Assembly: GCA_021029095.1 (NCBI GenBank)
Contig: JAJOHG010000003.1
Coordinates: forward strand, 1,576,965-1,640,964
Direction of reading: 5' to 3'
From: Phellopilus nigrolimitatus
Lineage: Eukaryota > Basidiomycota > Agaricomycetes > Hymenochaetales > Hymenochaetaceae
DNA: 64,000 bases
Positions within the stretch are counted from its first letter, which is position 1; each line of letters opens with the position of its first letter. A model generated the notes under the pieces. That model searched no databases. It was not told the origin of the DNA and worked only from the letters and a program-made list of their open reading frames with translations. A program made the position numbers and the translations under genes. Below, one piece after another: positions 9,924 through 21,307 of this stretch.

Positions 9924-12900
9924 ATGGTGTCCGACGCCGACGGGGAACTTCAAAATGGGCGTCTCGACGAGAAGGACCCGCTCGAGCATGACTCAGCGCA
10001 CACCGACAGCGGGTCGTCGACGGAGCACACGAGGGTGTCGGGCGGTGGCGAGGAGACAGCAACGGAACCCGACTCTACGTCCTCGAGAATACATGCCGAA
10101 CGTGCAAACGGAGAAAATGGAAACGGGAAGCTGCCGGTGGCAGGTACAGACTCTGACCATAGCCGGAGTGAGAACGAAGACGGAGTGGATGGGGAGGCTG
10201 AAGGAGACGACGACGACGGTGGTGTAGAAGGGAGTGAAGATGACGATGAAGAGGATGATGACGATGACGATGAATATGAAGACGAAGACGACGATGAATA
10301 CGAACCCGCCCTTAAGTACGACTTGCTTGGGGGATTTACTGCAGCGCTACTTGAGAAAGACTCGGCTTCATCGCTAGCAGTCTGCTCAAAGTACCTTGTG
10401 AGTTCCTCAGAGGATTAGGGTCATCCATTATTCATAATCAATTACCAGGCAATGGGTACGCATAGCGGCATTATACATGTACTCGACTACTCCGGGAATC
10501 GAATAAAGTCATACCGTCCGCACTCTGCATCGGTCATCGACATGTGTTTCGACAGCTCTGCAGATTTCGTAGCTTCCGCTTCCGTTGACGGTGAGAGACT
10601 CGCCTTTCTCGAATAACGAACAGATATGAACGAGTGTGTTCTAGGGCAGGTCATCATCCACTCGCTGACCACGCCCGAGGCTTATGCGTTCGACAAGAAG
10701 CGGCCTTTGCGGACAGTCGCGCTCGAACCCAACTTCGCCAAGCGTAGCACGCGAGCTTTCGTCTGTGGCGGGATGGCCGGGAGCCTGGTGCTGCATGAGA
10801 AAGGCTGGCTCGGCCATAAAGAGACCGTCCTGCACACGGGCGAAGGGCCGATCTGGACAGCACGCTGGTGCGGGAACCTCATAGCATGGGCAAACGACTT
10901 GGTACGCTCTACTTTGAACCTGATTTACTCACCAGTACACATTTCTCTCTTTCTTTCCGCTAGGGCGTGAAAATATACGACACGGCCTCGCAGACGCGCA
11001 TCACATTCATCGACCGGCCCGCCGACAGCCCGCGCGCAGACCTGTTTAAGTGCACGCTGCACTGGCAGGACGACGCGACGCTTCTCATCGCATGGGCCGA
11101 CATAATCAAGGTTGCGCGTGTGCGAGCACGCCCACGGGGTGCGCCCTCGCAGGCAGTCTTCGACAGACAAGGTGCTCCCCCCGCTAATGGCTGAGATTAC
11201 CGCGCTGTTCGCAATCGAGGGCATGCTCTCCGGGATCGCGCCGTACCCGTCCGGCACGCTCCTGGCGTCCGCAGCGGTGGCGGCGGCACCGACGTCCTTC
11301 CTGCTGCTCGCGTACACGCCGCCGGACACGTCGTTCAAGGACGAGGCGACGGACGACCGGCGGCAGCAGGCGCGCAAGCCCGCGCCGCGGCCCGAGCTGC
11401 GCATCATCTCGCGCGCGGGCGAGGAGCGCTCGTCGGACGGGCTGAGCATGACGGGCTACCAGACGTGCGGGTGCAACGACTATGTGCTCGCGGAGGTTCC
11501 GGAGGAGGTGGGCGCGGGGCGCTGCTACGTCGTACTGAGTCCGCGCAGCGTCGTGCTCGTGCGTCCGCGTGATAGGAGAGACCATGTGGAGTGGCTGGTG
11601 GAGAGGAAGAGGTACAAGGAGGCGCTTGAGCAGTTGGAAAATATGCCGGACGAGGGTGTGGACGCTGTGGATATCGGGCAGCGATACATCGAGCACCTCG
11701 TCGGCGAAGGTGAATCTTCAATTCTAGCATTCGAATAAAACTCTAAACATGCTTCAACAGGCGACTATGAAAAGGCAGCACAGCTGTGCCCGAAAGTGCT
11801 CGGTACAGGATTCCAAACGCTGGGAGGACTGGATATTCGTCTTTGCACAGAAGAGCCAGCTTCAGGTACGTCATTTTTTCTTCTTTTCTACCCATTTAAC
11901 ATGCTTAGTGGCGGATTTGTGTAGGTCATCATCCCGTATATCCAACGGAGGCACCACAAGCTTTCTCGCTTAGTCTACGAGATGATCCTGGCACATTTCC
12001 TCGCCCATGACCGAGAAGTATGCTCGATCGTCTTAAACTCCCATATTTTCTAACTCATTCCGCCACAGGCACTCCTAAGAACAGTCAAGGAGTGGCCGAA
12101 TACAATATACGACGTGGGCGCGGTTATCGTCGCGATCCAATCTGGCCTGAGCCAAACAACGCCTTCAAGCGGCGACTCGAAGATCCTCATGGAGTGCCTC
12201 GCTGAGCTGTCCGTGCATCCTCTCTTACTGCAGCTAGTGGTCTCGGATTGACATTGAACTCCATGGTACAGATATCTAACCAATCGTCAGCCAGGAAAGG
12301 CCCTACCGTACGTGCTCCGCCTGCGGAGGCCGAACGTCTTCGACCTCATCCGCGAGAACAACCTGTTCACGGACGTGCAGGACCAGGCGCTCCTGCTGGT
12401 TGAGTTTGACCAGGAGCTTGTGAAGCAGCGGAAGGAGGCAGGCGAGGATACGCAAGGGCGGAGCCCGGCGATCGCGCTCCTCGTGGACCACACATTCTCT
12501 ATTCCCGTAAGTCGCGCGGCCTGTGTCATCTCACTCTTTGATAAACTCCTGATGATGGCGATCGCAGGTCCCGCGCGTCGTGCAGCAACTACAGAGCCGG
12601 TCGTACTTCCTCTACTTGTACCTCGACGCGCTCTTCGAGAAGGACCCGCACCTCGCGTCCGACTTTGCTGACCACCAGGTGCAGCTGTACGCGGAGTTCG
12701 CACCGCGCCGCCTGGTCGACTTCCTCCGCGCGAGCAACTATTATAGCCTTGAGAAGGTAGTTTCTTTTTTTCTTGAAAATACAATTATTTGACGCTAACT
12801 GGAGATGCATTGCAGGCGTATAATGCGTGCAAGGAGCGGGATTACGTGCCGGAGATGGTGTTCTTACTCGGGCGTATGGGCAACAACAAGCAGGCGTTGA

Positions 12901-13789
12901 CGCTGATCATCGAGCGACTGGGCGACGTCAATCGGGTACGTAGCCATAGCCAACCGTGCATAGCCAACCGTGTTAGTTGCTGAAGTGCTGACTGCCACGA
13001 CTGGCAGGCCTATCGATTTCGCCAAAGAGCAGAACGACGACGATCTGTGGGAGGACCTCTTGCGCTACTCCGAGACGCGACCAGGTCAGTTCCTTCCCTG
13101 TTTTCAGGCAGTTCACCAAGCTCACTTTTACCTCCGTGCCAGCCTTCATCCGCGGCCTGCTCGAGAACGTCGGGGCAGAAATAGACCCTATCCGGCTGAT
13201 CCGCCGCATCAAGAACGGGCTGGAGATCCCGGGCTTGAAGGAAGCGCTGATCCAGATCCTGCAGGCGTTCCACCTGCAGATCTCGCTGCTCGAGGGCTGC
13301 CAGACGATCCTCGCAGGCGACTGCGGCACGCTCGCGCGGCGGCTACACAAGGGCCAGACACAAGGCTTCTTCGAGACTGGTAAGTGCCTCTTTTTGGTTT
13401 CAGCGATAACGTTGGACGCTGATTTGTTTCTGACTTGCTTTTTTACCCTCTGCTGAAATTACGGATTTGCTAGCTGCGACGCAATGTCCGGTCTGTGCCG
13501 AACCACTGCATGCGGGCCCCGCGGGCGCGACGATGCTCTTTCTGTGCAGACATGTCGTGCACCTGCGCTGCGTGAAAGGCACAGGGCCCGCGCGTCCTCC
13601 GGACGCGGTCCTCGCGCGGATAGGCGGCTCGAGGCAGGACGTTGGCGAGAAGATCGCATTGTGCGTTACGTCCTGTTGTACTTTGATTCCCCTTGGATTG
13701 ACTTGCATCGCAGTGCTGCGATGGTCCGTGGACGTATGGATCAGGGGTGCCCGGTATGCCATAAGCGCGACGAGGGCGATCGGACATGA
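9924..13789 (+). CDS. VPS41: VPS41, HOPS tethering-complex subunit
   Basis: A multi-exon gene for about 950-1000 aa. Starting from MVSDADGELQNG, the first 130 residues are disordered and end in a long Asp/Glu run. They are followed by an N-terminal WD40-like propeller (DLLGGFTAALLEKD, MGTHSGIIHVLDYSGN, SASVDGQVIIHSL), a helical clathrin-heavy-chain-type repeat region (EWLVERKRYKEALEQLE, PGKALPYVLRLRRPNVFDLI, VVQQLQSRSYFLYLYLDALF, ERDYVPEMVFLLGRMGNNK), and a C-terminal RING-type zinc finger (CPVC, CRHVVHLRC, CPVCHK). This order is that of Vps41, which acts with Rab7/Ypt7 in vacuole and endosome fusion. Exon 1 is 9924-10397 and exon 2 begins at 10449. An apparent extra C near 13009-13010 breaks the frame before IDFAKEQNDDDLW and may be an assembly error. 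The gene is convergent with the Ski8-like gene, 169 bp apart. Confidence 0.93.
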
Positions 13790-13958
13790 TACTTTTTTCT
13801 CCCTTTCTGCCTCCTTTTCTTATACCATCTGTCGAGGATCTCGCTTTCTCTATTATGTTTTTCATATTATGTATTCGCATGCATACCATCTGTACAACGC
13901 GCCCATTTTGCACAACCAATCGATCATAATTAAACATACTTTTTGCTAAACAGCTGCG

Positions 13959-15240
13959 TCAGGCGGCTCCTGCGCCCCTCCACCACTTCACGAGGCCGTC
14001 CTCACCGGCGGAGACGAACGCGCCTGCGGAGCCTGGAGTGACGTTTGGGCGCCAGGCGACGGACCAGACCTCGCCGGTGTCCTTCACGGTCGAGACGGCC
14101 GCGCGTGCGGCGACGTCCCACACCTTGATCGTCTTATCCGCCGAGCTGCGCGCCGCGAGAAGTCAGATTCGTCAAATTCAGGGCGGTGGTGGACGCACCC
14201 AGATAACGCAAGCCGTCCGTCTGGCGACAGCGCGGCGCTGAGGACCCACGACGCGTGGCCCACGAGCGCCGCGACCGCGCCGCCCCCGCCCCGCGCCGAC
14301 CCGGCGGACCCGGCACGCACATCAAAGAGCGTGAGGCGGCGGTCGTCCGATGCAGAGAGCAGCAGCGCGCCGTCCGCGGACCACGCGAGCGCGCGCACGG
14401 GCGCGGCGTGCGCGGTGTACGTCGCGGCGAGCGCGTGCGCCGCGAGGTCGAAGAGGAAGAGCTGCCCCGTCTCGAGCGCGAGCGCGACGCGCGCGCCGTC
14501 AGGGCTCTCGGGTCGTTCATTCAGCTTGCTTCGGGGCGGGGCAGGGAGGAGCGGGAGGGGGGACGTACGTGTGCGATGGCCATGCCGAACTTCTTCCGCC
14601 CGCTGTCCATGCTCGCGAGGCGCGCGCCGAAGGTGTCCGGCGCGGCCGAGTGCACGGACACGCCGCCCGCGGCGCCCGTCGCGGCGTACGTCTCGCCGGT
14701 CGGGTGGAGCGACACGCCCCACGCTGCGCGGCGCCGTCAGCTCCGCACGTCCAGTCGGCGATCAAGCAGCGGGCGGGGCACGCACCAGGCTCGCCCGGGT
14801 CCTTCTCGCGCACGAAGCTGTCGTGCGCGCCGACGAGCGCGTCGGCGTCGAGGTCCCACAGCGCCGTGTGGCCCTCGAGGGTGTTGTACAGCGCGCGCGC
14901 GCCGCCGCCGCCCGCGGGCGCGTCGGCAACGGAGAGCGAGACGACGCCGAGCGGGTGCGCCGGGCGCGCGGAGACGCTCTGGCCCGAGGCGGCGTCCCAC
15001 TGCTTCACGCTGCCGTCTGCGGAGGCGGAGACGACGCGGTCGGCGGCGGTCCAGTGGACGGCCCAGACGGCGTCGGCGTGCTCTGGTTGACGTGAATAAG
15101 ATATTTAGATATTTACTTTGCTCGATGGAGGAGGTGCAGACTTTCTGTGGAATCGTGTGCGTGTAGGTATTGCAGGCTCTGTGTGTGAAGATTGATGGTC
15201 AGAATTTGAACATTCGGTATAACTTGAGTTCACTCGCCAT
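13959..15240 (-). CDS. SKI8: Ski8-like WD40 protein
   Basis: The spliced product is a small all-WD40 protein. Blades seen in order include ADAVWAVHW...SADGSVKQWD, HTALWDLDAD, AAPVRALAWSADGALLLSASDDRRLTLFD, GHASWVLSAALSPDGRLALSG, SADKTIKVWD and EVWSVAWRP. It ends GEDGLVKWWRGAGAA. The size and the pattern (first blade 'AHADAVWAV', last blade ending in a short WW segment) fit Ski8/Rec14, the WD40 subunit of the Ski complex that delivers RNA to the cytoplasmic exosome and also acts in meiotic recombination. The stop is at 13959-13961. The first exons are uncertain: a start at 15240 with a 45-bp intron is my best reading, but no strong alternative exists. The coding strand is very GC-rich, which creates long spurious ORFs on the opposite strand. 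Confidence 0.75.
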
Positions 15241-15492
15241 CGGTGTTGCAAGTGAGTGTCTACTAAGGAGATGTCACGCACTTGTTGTGTTTGAGTCGCG
15301 CACTCGAAATGAAATTACGGGCGCACAACCCGCCCGACGATATGTAATATATAATACTACGAGAAATATGCAAGAGTGAAGAAGGAGAAATACAATGGAG
15401 TCCCGATACCGAACAATATATCACGAAAGCAAGAAAGCGAACGAACAGCAGAAATATTGAATGCACACGCGCGGTGCCGCCGCGCTCACGAC

Positions 15493-17543
15493 TCACGACT
15501 CCACGCTGATTGCCCCGTCCACGGCGTCCGGCGGATCCCGCCATTCATCGTCATCCCTCCGCCCCGCACCGTCCATGCGCATATCCATGTCTACGTCCAC
15601 ATCTACGTCCATGTCCATCGCCCCCGCGGCACGCTGCAACTGCATCCGGCTCGGCGGCGCACTCACCCCGTTAAGGCCCCTCACCCTGCTCACGTTCATG
15701 TTCGCGCCCATAATCACGCCCCCGCCCACGCTCGCACCCACATTCGGCCGCGCCGCGCCTCCCCCGCCCCCACCGCCCTCGCGCATCACGACCGTGCGCA
15801 GCGCCGGGTCCCACACCGCCGCGCTGTGGAAGAACCGCCGTCCGTGCCCGTGCTCGTCGTCCGCGTCCGCCGTTTTCCCCGACGGCGCGAGCAGGCTCAT
15901 GCGCTGCGCGTACCGGTGTGGGTAGAGGTGTCGCCGACCTCCGATCCGGCTGCCGCTCGCCGCCGACCGCGCGTCGTCGTCCGCCTCTCCATCCGAGTCG
16001 GACAAAGGCGACTCCGGCCCGTCGTCCGAGCTCGACGAGGATTCGTTTCGCCGCAGGTTGAACACCCGCCGGAATTGCTCTACGAGTTTTCAGGTCAGGC
16101 TCGGAATCCTGCTATTAGAAGGGGATAGCACTCACGTCCGAGCTTGTCGTCCAGCTCTCGCGACTCCTGATGCTCTTCGACTTGCATGGACGGGAAGCCG
16201 AGATGCTCCCCGAGGCTCTCTCCAGGCACTTCATGCATTTGTACGGACGGCGCAAAGGGGAGCCCAGCTATTTGCTTGAAGATCTGCTCTCTAGAGGAAA
16301 ATGAGATAAAGCCGAGTAAAACCGACATTTGATACTCACTTTATGCTCTCCAGATATCCGTCTTTTGGGTTGCAATCATCCATGTTGTTCTCCGCCACCT
16401 CGAGACGGTATCGCGGCCCGAACCACTCGAAGTAAGCGTTCCAAGGAAGATTCCTGTCGATGGTATCTTCGATCCCGAGCGCACATGCGGTCTCGTACGC
16501 CCAAGCGCGCGAGACGTTTTTAATGGTGTACCCACCCCCGCCAAGGAGTATGAGCGGCAGTCCGGACTTGCGCAGGTACTGGACACAGTTAGCGTGGCCC
16601 TCCATTGTGAGGTTGAAGCAGCCAAGCTTGTCGCCAGACAGCGAGTCGGCGCCACACTGGAGCACGACCGCGGAGGGCTGGAACCATTCGAGGATGCGCT
16701 GGATGACGGGCTCGAACACGCTTTTGAACGCGCCGTCCGTCAGGCCGTCGCGGAGAGGCACATTGACCGCGTACCCCAGGCCGCGGTCGCGACCGTGGTC
16801 GTCGACATGACCCGTGCCGGGGAAGTACTCGCCGAACTTGTGGAACGAGCACGTGAGCACGCGGTCCGTCGTGTAGAACGCCTCCTCGACGCCGTCGCCG
16901 TGGTGGCAGTCGATGTCGACGTACAGCACGCGCGGGAACGTGCGCAGCAGCTCGAGCACCGCGAGCACGATGTCGTTCACGTAGCAGAACCCGGACGCCT
17001 CGCGCTTCTTCGCGTGGTGCAGCCCGCCCGCCCAGTTCACCGCGATGTCCGCCGCGCCCGCCGCCACGCGCTTCGCCGCGTCGATCGACCCGCCCGCGGA
17101 TATCGTGCAGAACTCGAAGATGCCCTCGAACGCTGGGTTGTCCTCGCCTACAAGAACTATATTTTGTGCGTCAGCGCCAACAGTACTTAAGAGGTCGGAT
17201 AGAAGGCGAGGGCGCCTACGCACAGCGCGAGCCGTGCAGGGTCATTTCCTCCGCCGTCTCGGGCGAGACGCGGCTAAGGAAGTGGATGTACTCGTCCGTG
17301 TGGAACGCGGTCATGTTTTCCGGGCTCGCGCGCCGCGGCCGCAGGACGTGCATCTTGTCGAGCATGCCGTACGCCGACACGAGGTCGTGCGTCATCCGCA
17401 TGCGGTGCGGCTTCATCGGGTGCCCGAGCCCGTACGAAAATAGGCCGACATCATCTGTGCAGTTAAGCATCAGTGAAGCGTCAGAACATGTTCGGGGTGG
17501 GTTGCTCACTGTCGTAGTAGTAGGATACTCTCCGCTTCGACAT
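15493..17543 (-). CDS. RPD3: Class I (Rpd3-type) histone deacetylase
   Basis: Five exons run from [13 protein letters not shown] at 17543 to the stop at 15493. The deacetylase fold is complete: [17 protein letters not shown], the tandem-histidine motif in [19 protein letters not shown], zinc ligands in [29 protein letters not shown], the zinc-binding Asp in [18 protein letters not shown], and [10 protein letters not shown]. These are class I features; such enzymes deacetylate histone tails in Sin3-type corepressor complexes. After the catalytic core comes a C-terminal tail of about 200 residues: acidic Ser/Asp-rich, then a Gly run, then alternating Met/Val-Asp pairs (about 15570-15620), ending [16 protein letters not shown]. 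The splice GTGCGT...ATATAG was chosen because it restores the family segment [15 protein letters not shown]. Confidence 0.95.
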
Positions 17544-18385
17544 GAGTGGGTGTATGCGTGGTAGCTTCAGCTACAGACCTCACACTGCACCTTCTCTATC
17601 AGAACAGATAAGGAAACAAGAGCATATACGTGCTGAATCGTAGCCGTCGGTGTTGCTGGCGGTGAGCTCGAGGGTCCAGACAGCGAGGAAGCCGTCGTGC
17701 TCGTCGTCGTCGAAGGATGGCACGAACGTGCACGTGTTCTCGAAAACGCCAGAGACGCGTCGTCCAAATTTGGATTGCTTTTCTCATCTGCGAACGCGTC
17801 GGCGCGTCGTCGAGTACGTAATCGCGTTGCACTTGCTCTCTTTAACCCACCACGACAAGTTGAACAGTGGACCGCGCGGAAATCCGAGAAGTGTACTTCT
17901 CGGATTTTCATACACATAACTTGATCTCATACGCTCGTTGAGTTTATCCCCTGGAAGGTACAAGATCAAGGGCTTACCTTTACCCCCTTGCGAACGAGTG
18001 AATCTTCAGTACCCTGTCATGGTGCAAATATCTTCTCGACTGGATTTGGGATGATACTGCAAATCCTGCATCTTTCTGTCATAGGACCTGACACAATCGT
18101 ATAGCTTTTCAGGATGAGCTCTCGTCTATCGATTCTTTCTTTTGTTTCATTAACATCCGTTTTGGCTATGCTGCTTATTGATGCGCGTCAATATGGTGAT
18201 TTCGGAGATTGAGCTGTTTCGCATCAATAATACAGAACATGCAGACCCACGCATTCTTTTTCGACGGCTTTGGCTAGCCTCTGCGGCCTTCGAGGGACGG
18301 TACGCTGCTCCTTTCTCTCCTCGATCCTGTTTTAACGCCCAACTCAGTTTCTGAGCTTTACGATCCAAGTATATCGCACTCAACT
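17544..18385. other. Divergent promoter region, HDAC and membrane-protein gene
   Basis: Spacer of 842 bp between two diverging genes. It contains a short perfect hairpin at 17880-17907 and several unsupported small ORFs. Nothing else was recognised. Confidence 0.5.
17880..17907. repeat. Short perfect inverted repeat
   Basis: The arms AAATCCGAGAAGT and ACTTCTCGGATTT (13 bp each) flank two bases. It lies about 340 bp upstream of the HDAC start codon. It could be a transcription-factor dyad or, in RNA, a small hairpin; neither is shown. Confidence 0.55.
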
Positions 18386-19421
18386 ATGATGGACACTGAG
18401 CAATATGGAGAGCTCCACGAGTTGGATAACCTCAAAGCAAGCCCGCATGTGCAGCCCGCATCGACTACTGTGCTGCCCTTGTCCCACTCAGCCTCGAAAT
18501 CATCGCTTCGGGATCGGCAGCTACGAGAGCGACAGGATATTGACACAGCACCCATTGAACCCGAAAGCAAAAGTAAGAACGTAAAGCATCGTACACACAA
18601 AACATTCTTATTCGCCTATTGCCGCAGCCGAACTTGCATATCTTCGGGAGATGGCGGGGCATCTCAGTGCATTTGCATCAACGCGAGAACAAGACGAACG
18701 CGAAGCGAAGAAAAGCACAAAAGCCAACTATAGGGCCCAAGCTTTCTCCTCTCTTGCGGTTGTCGTGAGTATGTTTCTTGTATTATCATATAACTCTCGA
18801 TTCTGAGAATTTTTTTTGGACCTATAGTCTGTCTTCCTCGCTTCCCTAGCCGTCGCGTTTTTGTCTTTGGTGAATGACACGATCAGCGACCGCGACGCAG
18901 GTTCGCAAGGCAAGATGAGCGACAGAGTCACCATTGCGCTCTGCTACACAACAACAATATTTTCTCTGATCGATACGGTGGTCCTTGGCTTGCTAGGCCT
19001 CAGCCCGGTTTTCAAAGAACAGGCCGACGCCGACGACGAGTCAGATTTTTCATCCCTTGAGTCAGGGAGTCGAGCAAATCGGTCTACGGACAGTATCTCC
19101 GCTGCACCTGAATCTGCGTCGGCTAGTGCACATGGGGACGTACGCGACGGGAGCTCGTTTGTAGATGGGAAAGATTGGGCCGATGGATGGAGTCAGTATA
19201 GGACGAACATGATGAAGACGAGTGCCTTGTTTCTGGTCGTATTCGTCACTATGAGCACTCTCTTGTTGGCGACGGAGACGTTTTTGATAGCTTTGCTGGT
19301 ATTTGTGTGGGCGGAGCAATCGCTCGCCGTCGCCATTGTAGCGACAGTGTCGTTCCTGTACTCTGCGGTTCTACTAAGCACAGTGGGTCTTTTAATTGCA
19401 GTTCGCTCACACTGGATATGA
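18386..19421 (+). CDS. Hypothetical multi-spanning membrane protein
   Basis: Exons 18386-18572, 18628-18764 and 18828-19421 join in frame to about 305 aa. The N-terminal 95 residues are polar, with a charged helix (ELAYLREMAGHLSAF followed by an Arg/Glu/Lys-rich stretch). Membrane segments then follow at about residues 100-120, 140-160, 235-260 and 265-300 (for example ALFLVVFVTMSTLLLA). A Ser/Asp-rich loop separates the two pairs. The splice sites are consensus GTAAG/CAG and GTGAG/TAG. I do not recognise the family; a four-helix membrane protein of unknown role is all the sequence supports. Confidence 0.7.
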
Positions 19422-20362
19422 TGATATACGTGTACTGCGGCGCGCTGAAGCGGATTGGTTTGAGGAGGATCGAAATAGTCAAGTGCCTAATTAACTAATA
19501 ACTATTGAAGTATACTTTGTTCGCTTAATGGTTATCATTTTATCCTTCGGCAATTTTTGTTATGTGTTGAAGAATGAAAAAGCCATCTTTTGTCCAATGC
19601 TGAGATTTGAGCGAATGCAACGCCAAATTCAAAATGTATGATAGTAGGGAGTCAGCACAGCTTCTGTCTCGATTCTTGAGGCGTCTATCCAGCGTCTATC
19701 ATGACATGTATCAAGATCATTGCTTCTAGCAAGGAACGATGCTGCACTGCCAATTTTCGGCGGTCCCGCACGGTGCGGCGTAGTTGCCCCAGAGTACCGC
19801 TCCGACAGATCAAATCATTTAAAAGCCCCTTCTTCATGCGATGCCATCACTTTCTGACGCATTTCGCAAACGATGTCCGACATTGTGGCCCACATTCTCC
19901 GCATCGACATCGAGCGCCGATGTTATCGAGACTACAGAAACCCTCTGAAGCATGACACGCGGAGATGGCGCGAATCTGTCTTCTGTCTTTTGGATCTCGG
20001 GATTACACTTCTTTTTTCTATGAAAGGAAGTCCTTGACAAAAGGCTATCGCCTTGACGCTGTAACATATCCAGTAGGTCTTTGTTCTTCTTCAAACCTTC
20101 AGGTCTGACGATAATTTCCCGACTCACTACATTCAAATTCTGTGCTTTGGCGTGAATGCGCACTGGGATAGCGGAGCGAGCCAGAAGGCGATAAAAGTGC
20201 TTTGTCTGATCACATCGAAATCCAAGAAAACATGCGACGACGTATGGACTGCACTGTGAACTCGATTCCGGTAAGAACCAGAATGGATGAAAAGGCTGTA
20301 TATTTCCTATTTATTTTTTCCTGCAGCTAGATCAGCGTATGACTCGTCGAACGTGAAATCCA
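19422..20362. other. Intergenic, no supported gene
   Basis: AT-rich spacer. A 109-codon ORF on the minus strand (19834-20163) shows no domain, bias or splice partner and is left out. Confidence 0.45.
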
Positions 20363-20871
20363 ATGGCAGGAGACGCAATAGACCTTGACGACGACGTCAA
20401 CGACGGCCAGCTTCGCTCCTGCTTCCATGAATCCTTCGAAGACAGTGTGGAGACCGCCATTGAAAACTTTCAGTACAAGCTGAAGAAGCCGAAGGAAATT
20501 TCAGATCCAAGTACGCATACAACGTGAGTCGGCTCGTTCTTTTACTCTGTAGTTGTTACTACTTTTTTTTTCTGGATCCCCGCTTCAACCTCGACCGAAC
20601 CTGTGCTGTCATGTGAAGGTTAGAGGGGTTTCGCACAATCCTGCAGACCACCACCGTGTTTGTCGATAATCGAATCCACGCTCTGGTTGGAGAGAACTTC
20701 AAGGATTATGTCCCTAGAGGAATTCATGAACTGTCTTCCGAGACACTTGCCAATCTTTCCACCAGTGTCAACGATGCTCCTGAATATCACCGAATATCGA
20801 CACTCCATCCGTGCTCGAAAACTTGCTTACGAGTACAAATAACTCACCCTCCAAAGCCTGAAGATGACTAG
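20363..20871 (+). CDS. Small hypothetical protein, two exons
   Basis: Exon 20363-20523 begins MAGDAIDLDDDVNDGQL and exon 20619-20871 ends HPPKPEDD. The intron starts GTGAGT and ends GTGAAG, giving about 137 aa. The first half is acidic then Lys-rich (KLKKPKEISDPSTHTT); the second half has the segment TTTVFVDNRIHALVGENFKDYVPR. I do not recognise it. Another frame of exon 2 (20660-20842) is also open and ends RKLAYEYK, so the choice of frame, which rests on the intron phase, is uncertain. Confidence 0.4.
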
Positions 20872-21307
20872 AGGTGGGGAATACACGAAATTCTAGCGGC
20901 TAATCATCAAATCCCGTGTGCACCTTATAGCGACTTCTCCAAGCTGTCGCTTTTAACTCAGATGCTAATTGGCATATGGCAATCAATAAGTTATGTCCTA
21001 GCTTCGCAAATGCATTGCTTGTCTCTCTTTTTTTCTCTCGACTTCTGTAATACAAGCCTGGTGAAGTAGAAGGAATTTCGAAGTCAGGTATAGTTTATTA
21101 TACTCATATTGCTTAACCTACATATGTACTAATGCGTAAGTTCTTTCAATGCATAGCTAAATTTGGAGGCTGACCTATGCATTATAAAGGCATCATCCGA
21201 ATGGCATCAAACTTAATCTCGCCACATCCACGCTCACGATCAGAGCATACGCAAGCCCTTGTTCAAATCTTACACTCACTTTCGCTCTCCGTCTAGTACT
21301 TGCCACC
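20872..21307. other. Upstream region of the F-box gene at 21308
   Basis: AT-rich spacer of 436 bp with a pyrimidine-rich run near 21020-21045. It ends in the strong start context GCCACCATGG. No other feature was seen. Confidence 0.5.

Noticed and set aside
14255..15166. 303-codon plus-strand ORF and overlapping ones at 14331-15095
   Set aside because: Shadow of the GC-rich Ski8-like gene on the opposite strand; Arg/Ala repeats only.
15376..16128. 250-codon plus-strand ORF, and 16594-17190
   Set aside because: Antisense to the histone deacetylase exons, whose catalytic motifs fix the real strand.
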